Part shown: positions 26,455-34,173 of the stretch, piece after piece | Layout: each line of letters begins with the position of its first letter | Numbering within the stretch: the stretch's first letter is position 1 | Origin: Kineococcus xinjiangensis | GTDB lineage: Bacteria > Actinomycetota > Actinomycetes > Actinomycetales > Kineococcaceae | Direction of reading: 5' to 3' | DNA: 64,000 nt | Assembly: GCF_002934625.1 (NCBI RefSeq) | Contig: NZ_PTJD01000014.1 | Coordinates: forward strand, 1-64,000 | Notes under the pieces: model-generated | The model's input: only the letters and a program-made list of their open reading frames with translations | Told to the model about the DNA's origin: nothing | Database searches by the model: none | Position numbers and translations under genes: made by a program

Positions 26455-28398
26455 TCAGTGGCAGGACGGCCCGCCCTGCGCGGATCCGTGGCGCGCCCCC
26501 GGCGAGGGCGGAAGGTCCAGCGCCGGGTTTCGGTCGAAGAACCCCGACGGCTTCAGCCAGAACGAGACCACGTCCGCGGGCATGACGGGCCAGTCCTCCG
26601 GGCGCGTGATGTGGTGGATGCCGAACACGTGCCACAGCACCACGTCCGTGCCCACGAGGGGCTCGTCGTCGGCGATCCAGCGCGTCATGCCGGAGTCCGA
26701 CTCGCTCTGCGTGGGGTGGTTCCCCGCCGGCCACAGCTCGTCATCGTGGTGGCGGGTGACCCACACGTCGTGCCCGATGACCGGTGCGCGCAGGAACTGC
26801 AGCGCCTGGGGGTCGAACATGTGCGGGATCGCCGAGGTCGCCACCAGCTTGTAGCCGACGGGGGTTCCCAGGCCGTTCCTCTTCGTGGCGTGCTGCACCT
26901 TCCAGGAGCGCTGCGCCGCCCAGTCCACGTCCCGCCCGGCCTGCGACTCCGACTCGATCGCCGTGGCGGTCGTCGTGACGGCCAGCCCGTGGGGGTTGCC
27001 CGGGCCGATCGGTGCGGCGGCCGAGTCCACCTCCAGCACCGTGTTCTCCGGGCCGTCCACGTCCAGGTCGAGGCGGGCCACGATGAAGTGCTGGTGGAAC
27101 GGGGCGTAGGTGCGCTCGTCGACGAGCGTCCCCGTCGCCGGGACGGGGGCGCCCTCCGGCAGCGGCGTCGTCACCATGATGCCCGTGGCGCGCACCTCGC
27201 ACTCGATGTTGCCGTCGGTGTAGAACCGCCAGTAGACGAGGTACTCGTAGTTCGCCACCGTCGCGTGGAAGGACACCACCATCCGGCGGGACCGGCGCAC
27301 CTGCGCCCGCCCGTTCGCGTCCACGTGCTTCCACAGGACCGCGTCGTCCTCCTCGTGCAGGCAGACGGCGTTGGGGACCGTGTACGGCTCGCCCTTCGAG
27401 TCCGCCAGGACGGCGTCGACGTAGCGGATCTCCCCCAGGCAGTCACAGCCCAGCGCCAGCGACGTCGTCATGTACCCCAGGCCCCACTCGCCGATGTCGT
27501 AGGCGGTGCGGCGGTAGTGGTCGAACCCGGCGTCGCGGTAGGGCACCACCATCTCCGCGAACGACATCCGGTGGGCGATGGAGCGCTCGGTGCCGTCGTC
27601 GTCGTAGCGCACCCGGTGCAGGACGAGACCCTCGCGGCCGGTGAAGCCGAGACGCATGCGCCACTTCTGCCAGCGCAGCTCCCCGTCCTCCACGGTGAAC
27701 GATGGCCCCTCCGGCTGGGTCACGTCGAGGGCTCGCACGTCCTCCCGCAGCCGGAACCCGGGCACCTTCGCCGCCACCAGCTCCGGTTCGTACTCCCCCA
27801 TGACCGGTGCGGGCGGGGCGATCTCGTCGGCCACGTCGAGGTGCACGACCCGCATGGCGTCCATGTCCACGATCGGTTTCACGCCCTGCACGTGGTGGGC
27901 GTACGGACTGCCGAGCGGCGTCTCCCGCCGCCACACGTCGCACCAGCCGAGCCGCCGGTCGCGCCACTGCTCCGGCATCACCCCGAGCCCGTACGTCCAG
28001 ACGTCGATGAGGACGAGGCCGAGGTCGGTGATGCCGCGGGCGGCCAGGGCCGCGACGACGTCCGGGTCGGCCTTCACCGCCCGCTCGCACTCGTGGTACT
28101 CGTCGACCGTGAAGTTCGGCGTCACGCCCGGCACGTGGTCGAACGACACGACCTCGCCGGCCACGAGGTCGACGACGGCCTCGTGGGTGCTGCGGCCGGC
28201 CCGGTCCCACAGCACGGACAGCGCCCGGCGCGGGACCGGGTCGCCCTCCCGCCACGCGAGCACGTCGGCCTTGGGGGGTTCCGCGAGGCTCACCGAGGCG
28301 AACCGCATGCTGGGCAGCAGGCGCCCCGACTCCTGCAGCACGCTGCGGCTGCGGTCGAACTCCTCGGCGCTGAGGGGGGTGAGCGGGTGGCGGGTCAC
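26455..28398 (-). CDS. primary amine oxidase (copper, topaquinone)
   Basis: A 647-residue copper amine oxidase that oxidises primary amines to aldehydes with release of ammonia and hydrogen peroxide. The topaquinone precursor Tyr is in TVANYEYLVYW near residue 387, the catalytic base Asp in AYDIGEWGLGYM near 303, and the copper ligands HQH in YAPFHQHFIVARLD plus the His in FGIHHITRPEDWPVMP near the C terminus. There is no signal peptide, as in Arthrobacter-type cytosolic enzymes. The GTG at 28398 has GGAAGGA 8 bases upstream. It lies 40 bases downstream of the ECF41 sigma gene on the same strand, so it may be co-transcribed with it. Confidence 0.93.
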   Translation of the reverse strand: MTRHPLTPLSAEEFDRSRSVLQESGRLLPSMRFASVSLAEPPKADVLAWREGDPVPRRALSVLWDRAGRSTHEAVVDLVAGEVVSFDHVPGVTPNFTVDEYHECERAVKADPDVVAALAARGITDLGLVLIDVWTYGLGVMPEQWRDRRLGWCDVWRRETPLGSPYAHHVQGVKPIVDMDAMRVVHLDVADEIAPPAPVMGEYEPELVAAKVPGFRLREDVRALDVTQPEGPSFTVEDGELRWQKWRMRLGFTGREGLVLHRVRYDDDGTERSIAHRMSFAEMVVPYRDAGFDHYRRTAYDIGEWGLGYMTTSLALGCDCLGEIRYVDAVLADSKGEPYTVPNAVCLHEEDDAVLWKHVDANGRAQVRRSRRMVVSFHATVANYEYLVYWRFYTDGNIECEVRATGIMVTTPLPEGAPVPATGTLVDERTYAPFHQHFIVARLDLDVDGPENTVLEVDSAAAPIGPGNPHGLAVTTTATAIESESQAGRDVDWAAQRSWKVQHATKRNGLGTPVGYKLVATSAIPHMFDPQALQFLRAPVIGHDVWVTRHHDDELWPAGNHPTQSESDSGMTRWIADDEPLVGTDVVLWHVFGIHHITRPEDWPVMPADVVSFWLKPSGFFDRNPALDLPPSPGARHGSAQGGPSCH

Positions 28399-28438
28399 GC
28401 GGGGTCCTTCCGGTTGGGCGGTCGACGACGGGGGTCCC

Positions 28439-29341
28439 TCAGCCGGGCAGCCGCACCCGTGCCAGCTTCGACGGCGCCCGCACGATGTCCACGCGGACCA
28501 CCCGCCCACCGGACACGGCCAGCGCCACCACCAGCGTGACCCGCCCGCCGTCGTGGGCGACGAACCCGGGCCCGGAGTTGACCAGGACCGGCTGCACCAC
28601 CTCGGTGGGCGAGCGCCGGCCCGCGATGCCGAGGACGAACCGCGCCACGGCGTCGTCGCCCAGCACGGGCCGCCGGGCCGCCGACACCTCACCGCCCCCG
28701 TCGGAGGTCAGGACGACGGCCGGGTCCAGGACCTCCAGGAGGTGGTGCAGGTCCCCGGTGGCGACCGCGGCACCGAACGCCGCCGTCACGCGGCGGTGCT
28801 CCTCCTGCGCCACGTCCAGGCGGGGTGCGCCCTCGCCGATGTGCGCCCGGGCCCGGGAGGCGAGGCGTCGCACCGCCTCCGGGGAGCGCCCCACCGCGGT
28901 CGCGACCTCCGGGAAGGGGAGGCCGAAGACGTCGTGCAGCACCCAGGCGGTGCGCTCGGCGGGCGTCAGCGACTCCAGCACGACCATCAGCGCGAACGCC
29001 ACCGTCTCCGCCAGCACCACCTGCTCGGCCGGGTCGGCGCCCTCCCCGCCGGGCGGCGCCGCCAGCACCGGCTCCGGCAGCCAAGGGCCGACGTACTGCT
29101 CGCGGCGGTGGCGGGCGGAGCGCAGCACGTCGACCGCCCTGCGGGACACGGCGACGGTGCACCAGCCCACCACGTCGCGCACCTCGCCCTCGGCGGCGGC
29201 GCCCGCCAGGCGCAGCCACGTCTCCTGCACGACGTCCTCCGCCTCACCGCGCTCGCCGAGGACGGCGTAGGCGATGCGCTCCAGGCGCGGCCGGGCCGCC
29301 TCGAAGGAGTGCGCGAGCTCGTCGACGGCCTGCTGCGTCAT
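28439..29341 (-). CDS. sigJ: ECF41-type RNA polymerase sigma factor (SigJ-like) with SnoaL-like C-terminal domain
   Basis: A 300-residue sigma factor. Sigma region 2 (residues about 12-75, GEAEDVVQETWLRL) and region 4 (about 120-165, LTPAERTAWVLHDVFGLPFPEVA) are joined by the linker GPWLPEP, the ECF41 signature. A fused SnoaL/NTF2-like domain (about 180-300) carries DGGG (SDGGGEVSA) and an APSKL element in place of the usual NPDKL. In this group the C-terminal domain, not an anti-sigma factor, controls activity. It is divergent from an NAD(P)-binding oxidoreductase gene, the usual ECF41 target type, which carries a matching promoter at 29412-29438. The gene symbol follows mycobacterial SigJ by family only. 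Confidence 0.88.
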   Translation of the reverse strand: MTQQAVDELAHSFEAARPRLERIAYAVLGERGEAEDVVQETWLRLAGAAAEGEVRDVVGWCTVAVSRRAVDVLRSARHRREQYVGPWLPEPVLAAPPGGEGADPAEQVVLAETVAFALMVVLESLTPAERTAWVLHDVFGLPFPEVATAVGRSPEAVRRLASRARAHIGEGAPRLDVAQEEHRRVTAAFGAAVATGDLHHLLEVLDPAVVLTSDGGGEVSAARRPVLGDDAVARFVLGIAGRRSPTEVVQPVLVNSGPGFVAHDGGRVTLVVALAVSGGRVVRVDIVRAPSKLARVRLPG

Positions 29342-29411
29342 CGCAGCACCGTAGGGCCCGGACGGCGCCGTGGGGCTGCGACGCGCATCACACCGCTTCG
29401 CGCCGCCGCCG

Positions 29412-29438
29412 TGTCACACTCCCGCCCGCCGTCTCGTC
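29412..29438 (+). promoter_or_regulatory. ECF41 sigma-factor promoter
   Basis: TGTCACA (29412-29418) and CGTC (29435-29438) are separated by 16 bases. This is the known ECF41 promoter pattern (-35 TGTCACA, -10 CGTC). It lies 66-92 bases upstream of the oxidoreductase start and is oriented toward it, in the gap shared with the divergent sigma gene. No second copy was seen facing the sigma gene. Confidence 0.75.
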
Positions 29439-29503
29439 CTCCGTGTGCGGGTCCCGGTCGGCGGGGCCCGCCGGAGCAGGTGGACGGAACGAGGAGGCAG
29501 CAG

Positions 29504-30268
29504 ATGCGCATCGTGGTTCTTGGGGGAACGGGCGTCGTGGGCCGGCACGTGGTGGCGGCGCTGCGCGCGTCGGGGCACGAGGCGGTGGTGGCGAGCCGGT
29601 CCACGGGGGTGGACCTGCTCACGGGCGCCGGCCTGGACGCGGCGCTCGAGGGGGCGGGCGCCGTCGTCGACGCGTCCACCGTCGCGACGTCGAGGGCGCG
29701 CACCGCGGTGGAGTTCTTCACCCGGTCCGCGGAGCACGTGCTGGCCGCGGAGGTGCGGGCGGGCGTCCGCCACCACGTCGTCGTCTCCATCGTGGGGCTG
29801 GAGCGGGTTCCCCTCGGCTACTACGCGGGCAAGCTCGCCCAGGAGCGGGCGGTGCTGGCCGGTCCCGTTCCGGTCAGCATCCTGCGCGCCACGCAGTTCC
29901 ACGAGTTCGCCGGGCAGATGCTGGACCGGATGGCGTTCGGCCCCGTGGCGGCGGTTCCCGTGGCGCGGGTGCAGCCGGTGGCGGCGCGCGACGTGGGCGC
30001 GGCGCTCGCGGACCTGGCCCTGGGGAACCCCGTCGGCAGGGCACCGGAGATGGCAGGCCCCGAGGTGTTCCACCTGCCGGACCTCGCGCGCCGGACCGCG
30101 GCCGCCCGCGGTGCGCGGGTTCGCGTGCTGCCCCTGCGGCTGCCCGGCGCGGCCGGGCGGGCGATGGCGGCCGGGGCGCTGTGCCCGGACGGGGCCTTCA
30201 CCTGCGGCAGCACCCCGTTCGCGCAGTGGCTGGCGGGGAGCGGGCCGGCGGTCGGGGCCGGTCGCTGA
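29504..30268 (+). CDS. NAD(P)H-binding oxidoreductase (NmrA/SDR-like)
   Basis: A 254-residue atypical short-chain dehydrogenase. Nucleotide-binding VVLGGTGVVGRHVV is at the N terminus, the YYAGKLAQE active-site-like segment near residue 106, and a C-terminal substrate region with no strong family label. Genes of this type are the common partners and targets of ECF41 sigma factors. The ATG at 29504 has GAGGAGG 8 bases upstream and an ECF41 promoter further up. Its substrate is unknown. Confidence 0.8.
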   Translation: MRIVVLGGTGVVGRHVVAALRASGHEAVVASRSTGVDLLTGAGLDAALEGAGAVVDASTVATSRARTAVEFFTRSAEHVLAAEVRAGVRHHVVVSIVGLERVPLGYYAGKLAQERAVLAGPVPVSILRATQFHEFAGQMLDRMAFGPVAAVPVARVQPVAARDVGAALADLALGNPVGRAPEMAGPEVFHLPDLARRTAAARGARVRVLPLRLPGAAGRAMAAGALCPDGAFTCGSTPFAQWLAGSGPAVGAGR

Positions 30269-30281
30269 CCCGCGCCGCGCG

Positions 30282-31097
30282 TCAGTCCTCTCCGCCGAGG
30301 GCGGTGTCGTGCATGTCGCCGCCGACGAGCTCCATCTCGGGGGCGTCGCAGTCGAGGTCGCCGACCCCGGCGAGGATGCTCTCGGCGAAGCGCTCGGCGT
30401 CGTCGGCGGGATCGAACCCGATCTCCTCGCCCTCGGCCAGGGAGAGCCACCGCCGGGTGTTGCGGGAGATGCCCCACACCTGGCGGTAGCCCGGTGCGGG
30501 CGTGGCGATCGCGGCCTCCACGAGGCGGGCCGCGTCGTCCGGCGACAGCCAGTTCGACAGGGCGCGCACCCCCTCGGGCTCCTCGGTGCAGTGGCCGATG
30601 CGCAGGGCCACGACGTCGAGGCCGCACCGGTCCGCGTAGAGGCGCCCGAGGGACTCCAGCGCGGCCTTGCTCCAGCCGTAGTAGGTGTCCGGGCGGGGGC
30701 TGACGGTCGCCGAGAGGCCACCGGGCGGCGCCTCGTGGCGGCCGTGCATCCCGGCGGCGTGGTTGCTGGAGGCGAGGACGACGCGCGGCACCCCGGCACG
30801 GCGCGCGGCCTCGAGGACGCAGTACGTGCCGCGCACGTTGACGCGCAGCACGTCGTCGAAGGGCGCCTCGTTCGGGATGCCGCCCAGGTGCACGACGGCG
30901 TCCACCCCGGCGCAGGCGCTGACCACGAGGTCCAGGTCCTCGGCCGAGCCCTGCACCAGCTCGGTGCGGGGACCGGCCTCAAGGTCCTCGCCGAACCGCA
31001 CGTCGAGCAGGCGCAGGACCCGGTCCGCGCGGGCCATCCTGGCCAGCAGGAACCGCCCGATCCTGCCGTCCGCCCCGGTGATGAGCACCCGTTGCAC
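30282..31097 (-). CDS. NAD-dependent epimerase/dehydratase, uronate-dehydrogenase-like
   Basis: A 271-residue extended SDR. NAD-binding VLITGADGRIGRFLL is at residue 4, then HLGGIPNEAPF, the catalytic YYGWSKAALE (Tyr and Lys) near 138, and SASSNHAAG. The pattern and length match bacterial uronate dehydrogenases, which oxidise glucuronate/galacturonate to the aldarolactone. The GTG at 31097 has GGGGAG upstream. It converges with the NmrA-like gene and has no sugar-acid genes beside it, so the substrate is inferred. Confidence 0.72.
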   Translation of the reverse strand: MQRVLITGADGRIGRFLLARMARADRVLRLLDVRFGEDLEAGPRTELVQGSAEDLDLVVSACAGVDAVVHLGGIPNEAPFDDVLRVNVRGTYCVLEAARRAGVPRVVLASSNHAAGMHGRHEAPPGGLSATVSPRPDTYYGWSKAALESLGRLYADRCGLDVVALRIGHCTEEPEGVRALSNWLSPDDAARLVEAAIATPAPGYRQVWGISRNTRRWLSLAEGEEIGFDPADDAERFAESILAGVGDLDCDAPEMELVGGDMHDTALGGED

Positions 31098-31255
31098 CTG
31101 TCGCTCCCCTCGCCGCGCCGCCTCGTGGCGGCATCCTCGCGCGCGGGACGGGTGCCGACGAGTCGAGTCGTGACTCCCCGCAGCGCGACGGCGCCGGGCG
31201 GTGACGCACCGGACGCGCCCCGCCGGGGACGGCGGAAGTGCGCGTGAACAGGTGG

Positions 31256-31314
31256 TTGACAGGGCGGGCGGCAGCGGTTGGAATGGCGGCTCGCACCGAT
31301 TGTTAACGCTCACA
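31256..31314 (+). promoter_or_regulatory. promoter and LacI-type operator for the GH43 gene
   Basis: The 325-base gap 31098-31422 holds TTGACA (31256-31261), a 17-base spacer and TGGAAT (31279-31284), a good vegetative promoter facing the GH43 gene. The imperfect palindrome TGTTAACGCTCACA at 31301-31314 lies just past the expected transcription start and resembles LacI-family operators of actinobacterial pentose/arabinan regulons. No LacI gene is adjacent, so the repressor acts from elsewhere. Confidence 0.55.
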
Positions 31315-31422
31315 TCGCTGCCGGCACCGCTGCCGACCGCGCATGCTCGCGTGCTCTCGTGCGTCCCCACCCGTGGCACCGCCCCCGCGCCTGCCGCGCA
31401 CCAGCCGCCCGAACGGAGTCCC

Positions 31423-32817
31423 ATGCCTGAGTTGACTCGTCGCACCGCCCTCGGTGGAGCGCTCGCTCTGGTCGCGTCCGCGTCCGTCCTCAACGCCCCG
31501 GCCGCCTCCGCAGCCATCACGCCCGCCGCGTACGTGATGGGCTACTTCGCGGAGTCCCCGAACTGGGAGGTCGCCTCCTACGGGCTGCACCTGGCCGTCA
31601 GCCGCGACGGGCTGGAGTGGACCCCGCTCAACCAGAACAACCCCGTCGTGCTCCCGACGGCCGGCACGGGCGGGCTGCGGGACCCCTACATCCACCGCAA
31701 GCAGGACAACACCTTCGTCGTGCTCGCGACGGACCTGAAGGGCACGAACTGGGCCGAGCAGAACCAGTACATCCACGTCTGGGACTCCACCGACCTGCGC
31801 AGCTTCACCGGCTACCGCCGCATCAAGCTGCACTCCCTGCCGACGCACTCGTGGGCGCCGGAGGTCATCTGGGACGCCGGCCGCAGGCAGTACGGCATCG
31901 TCTACTCCGCCAACGACGGCAACCGCAACGTGCTCATGGTGAACTACACGACGGACTTCCGGACCGTCGGCGGCCACCAGGTCTACTTCGACCCCGGCTT
32001 CAACGTGATCGACGGCAGCTTCGCCTTCCACAACGGCATGCACTACCTGTACTTCAAGCGGGAGCACGACTTCACGCTGATGGGAGCGCGGTCCTCCTCG
32101 CTGGCACCGGGCAGCTTCGACCGGGGCGTCTTCACCGGCGCCTACCGCGGACCCATCGGCACCGAGGCGCCCACCGTGGTCAAGGCGATCGGCCAGAACG
32201 TCTGGTACCTCTGGGGCGACAACTGGGCCCCGCGCAACGGCTACGCCACCGTGTGGCGCACCACCGACCTGGCGGCCGGCACGTGGTCCCCGGTGAGCAA
32301 CGCGAACTTCACCCAGCCCATGCACGGCAAGCACCAGACGATCACCGAGATCACCCAGGTCGAGTACGACAACCTGCTCGCGCGCTGGGGAACCCCGGCC
32401 TGGAACCGGCTGAAGTCGCACAACTTCCCCGACCACTTCGTCCGGCACGCGAACAACGTCGGCCGGATCGACCAGTACCCGTTCGACCCGTACCGGGACT
32501 CGATGTGGCGCCTGGTTCCCGGCCTGGCCGCTTCGACGGGGGTGTCGTTCGAGTCGGTGAACTTCCCCGGCCGGTTCCTGCGGCACTCCGGGTTCGTGGT
32601 GGGACTCGCCCCGAACGACGGCAGCGCCGGGTTCCGTGCGGACGCCACCTTCCACCGCACCTCCGGGCTCGCGGACTCGAGGTGGACGTCGTTCCGCTCG
32701 CACAACTTCCCCACCCGCTACCTGCGGCACTCCGCCTTCGCGCTGCGCATCGACGAGATCTCCTCGGCATCCGCGCTGGGCGACCGCCGCGACGCCACCT
32801 TCCGCATCGGCTACTGA
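31423..32817 (+). CDS. exported GH43 glycosidase with AbfB (CBM42) domain
   Basis: A 464-residue exported enzyme. A Tat-type signal (LTRRTALGGALALVASASVLNAPAASA is the region, residues 4-30) begins the protein. The five-bladed GH43 catalytic domain (about 35-320) shows the three acidic positions: Asp in GGLRDPYIH, Asp in VIWDAG after SWAPE, and Glu in GTEAPTVV. Residues about 330-464 are an AbfB/CBM42 arabinofuranose-binding domain with repeated SHNFPxxFVRH / SVNFPGRFLRH motifs. Likely role: release of arabinose or xylose side chains from plant polysaccharide outside the cell. The ATG has CGGAG upstream; a LacI-type operator lies in its promoter region. Confidence 0.85.
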   Translation: MPELTRRTALGGALALVASASVLNAPAASAAITPAAYVMGYFAESPNWEVASYGLHLAVSRDGLEWTPLNQNNPVVLPTAGTGGLRDPYIHRKQDNTFVVLATDLKGTNWAEQNQYIHVWDSTDLRSFTGYRRIKLHSLPTHSWAPEVIWDAGRRQYGIVYSANDGNRNVLMVNYTTDFRTVGGHQVYFDPGFNVIDGSFAFHNGMHYLYFKREHDFTLMGARSSSLAPGSFDRGVFTGAYRGPIGTEAPTVVKAIGQNVWYLWGDNWAPRNGYATVWRTTDLAAGTWSPVSNANFTQPMHGKHQTITEITQVEYDNLLARWGTPAWNRLKSHNFPDHFVRHANNVGRIDQYPFDPYRDSMWRLVPGLAASTGVSFESVNFPGRFLRHSGFVVGLAPNDGSAGFRADATFHRTSGLADSRWTSFRSHNFPTRYLRHSAFALRIDEISSASALGDRRDATFRIGY

Positions 32818-32836
32818 CCCCACCGCACGCCGAGCA

Positions 32837-32895
32837 GCAGGAGGGGCCCGGCCCGTCCCGTCCTCCACGGACGCGACGGGCCGGGCCCCTCCTGC
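32837..32895 (+). terminator. 21-bp perfect terminator stem
   Basis: Positions 32837-32857 pair perfectly with 32875-32895 around a 17-nt loop, starting 20 bases after the GH43 stop. It is one of the strongest hairpins in the window and separates GH43 from the FIST gene. Confidence 0.8.
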
Positions 32896-32969
32896 CACAC
32901 TGGTCGAGGCACTCAGGGGCGAGCTGCCGCCGCGGCGCGCCCCGCCCCGACCGGGACGGAGACGGCACC

Positions 32970-34163
32970 ATGACGGTTCCCCAGCTCGACGCCGGGACCA
33001 TGGGGGTGGGCCACAGCGGCTCCCCGGACCCGCGACAGGCCGCGCGGGAGTGCGTGCAGGCCGCCCTGGCCGGCCGGACACCGCAGCCCGGCGACCTTCT
33101 CGTCGTCTTCACCACCGTGGGCGAGGACGTGCCCGCCTTCTTCGACGAGGCGGCGGCAGCGGCGGGGGCAGCCACCGTGGTCGGATGCTCCGCGTACGGC
33201 TGCTACACGACCGAGGCGCCCGGGGTGGGTGGCTGCAGCGCCGCGTACCTGCCCGCCGGGGACCTCACCTTCGGCGTCGGCACCGCCGAGAGCCTCGGCT
33301 CCGACATCGCCGCAGCCACCGAGGCGGCGGTGGTGCAGGCACGGGCCGACGCCGGCGGCTCGGGCGAGCACGACGCCCTCCTGCTGATGTCGGACGGCCT
33401 GGCCGGGGACCAGCGCGAGGTGCTGCGGGGCGCCTACCGCGCCGCCGGAGCCCAGGTGGCCATCGTCGGCGGGGCCGCGGCGGACTCCCTCACCCAGACG
33501 GGCACCTACCAGTACGCGCGGGGCCGCACCCTGACCAACGGGGTGGTGGCCCTGTGGATCAACTCCCGGCGTCCCGTGGGCATCGGGGTGGCCCACGGGT
33601 GGCGTCCCGTGGGGGACCTGATGGTGGTGACGCGCGCCAGCGGCAACGTCGTCCACGAGCTGGACGGGCGCCCGGCCCTCGAGGCGTACCTGGAGATGCG
33701 CGCCGACGCGGAGGCCGAGTTCGGAGCGCAGGACGCCCCGGCGCGCTCCCTCGCGGAGCGCCTCATGGACGGGCCGCTGGGCCTGCCCACGACGGCCGGC
33801 GGCTACGACGTCCGCCACATCTTCGGGGAGGGCCCCGACGGCGGGCTCGTGATGTTCGGCTACGTCAGCGACAACGCCGTCGTGCAGGTCATGACGACCA
33901 GCCACGACGAACTGCTGGCGGCCGCGCAGGAGGCCACGGCCGTCGCGACGCGGGCCATCGGCCGCGTGAGCCGCGGCGCGCTGGTCTTCTCCTGCACCGC
34001 GCGCCTGGCCAACCTGGGCGAGAAGGTGGTGGAGGAGGGACCGGCCATCGCCCGCGGCCTCGACGGGGCGCCCGCGTGCGGCCTCTTCACCTACGGGGAG
34101 TTCGGCCGCAGCACGGGGTCCAGCGGTTTCCACAACGCCACCGTGACCGTCCTGGCCGTGTGA
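32970..34163 (+). CDS. FIST-domain sensory protein
   Basis: A 397-residue protein with N-terminal FIST_N (about 20-225: VVGCSAYGCYTTEAPGVGG, LLLMSDGL, VGGAAADSLTQTGTY) and C-terminal FIST_C (about 230-385: RSLAERLMDGPLGL, GALVFSCTARLANLG, ACGLFTYGEFG). FIST proteins bind small ligands, possibly amino acids, and pass the signal to a paired kinase, receptor or cyclase. The diguanylate cyclase gene 10 bases downstream is the inferred partner. The protein is soluble with no signal peptide. The ATG follows ACGGAGACGGCACC. Confidence 0.85.
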   Translation: MTVPQLDAGTMGVGHSGSPDPRQAARECVQAALAGRTPQPGDLLVVFTTVGEDVPAFFDEAAAAAGAATVVGCSAYGCYTTEAPGVGGCSAAYLPAGDLTFGVGTAESLGSDIAAATEAAVVQARADAGGSGEHDALLLMSDGLAGDQREVLRGAYRAAGAQVAIVGGAAADSLTQTGTYQYARGRTLTNGVVALWINSRRPVGIGVAHGWRPVGDLMVVTRASGNVVHELDGRPALEAYLEMRADAEAEFGAQDAPARSLAERLMDGPLGLPTTAGGYDVRHIFGEGPDGGLVMFGYVSDNAVVQVMTTSHDELLAAAQEATAVATRAIGRVSRGALVFSCTARLANLGEKVVEEGPAIARGLDGAPACGLFTYGEFGRSTGSSGFHNATVTVLAV

Positions 34164-34173
34164 CGGAGCAGCC

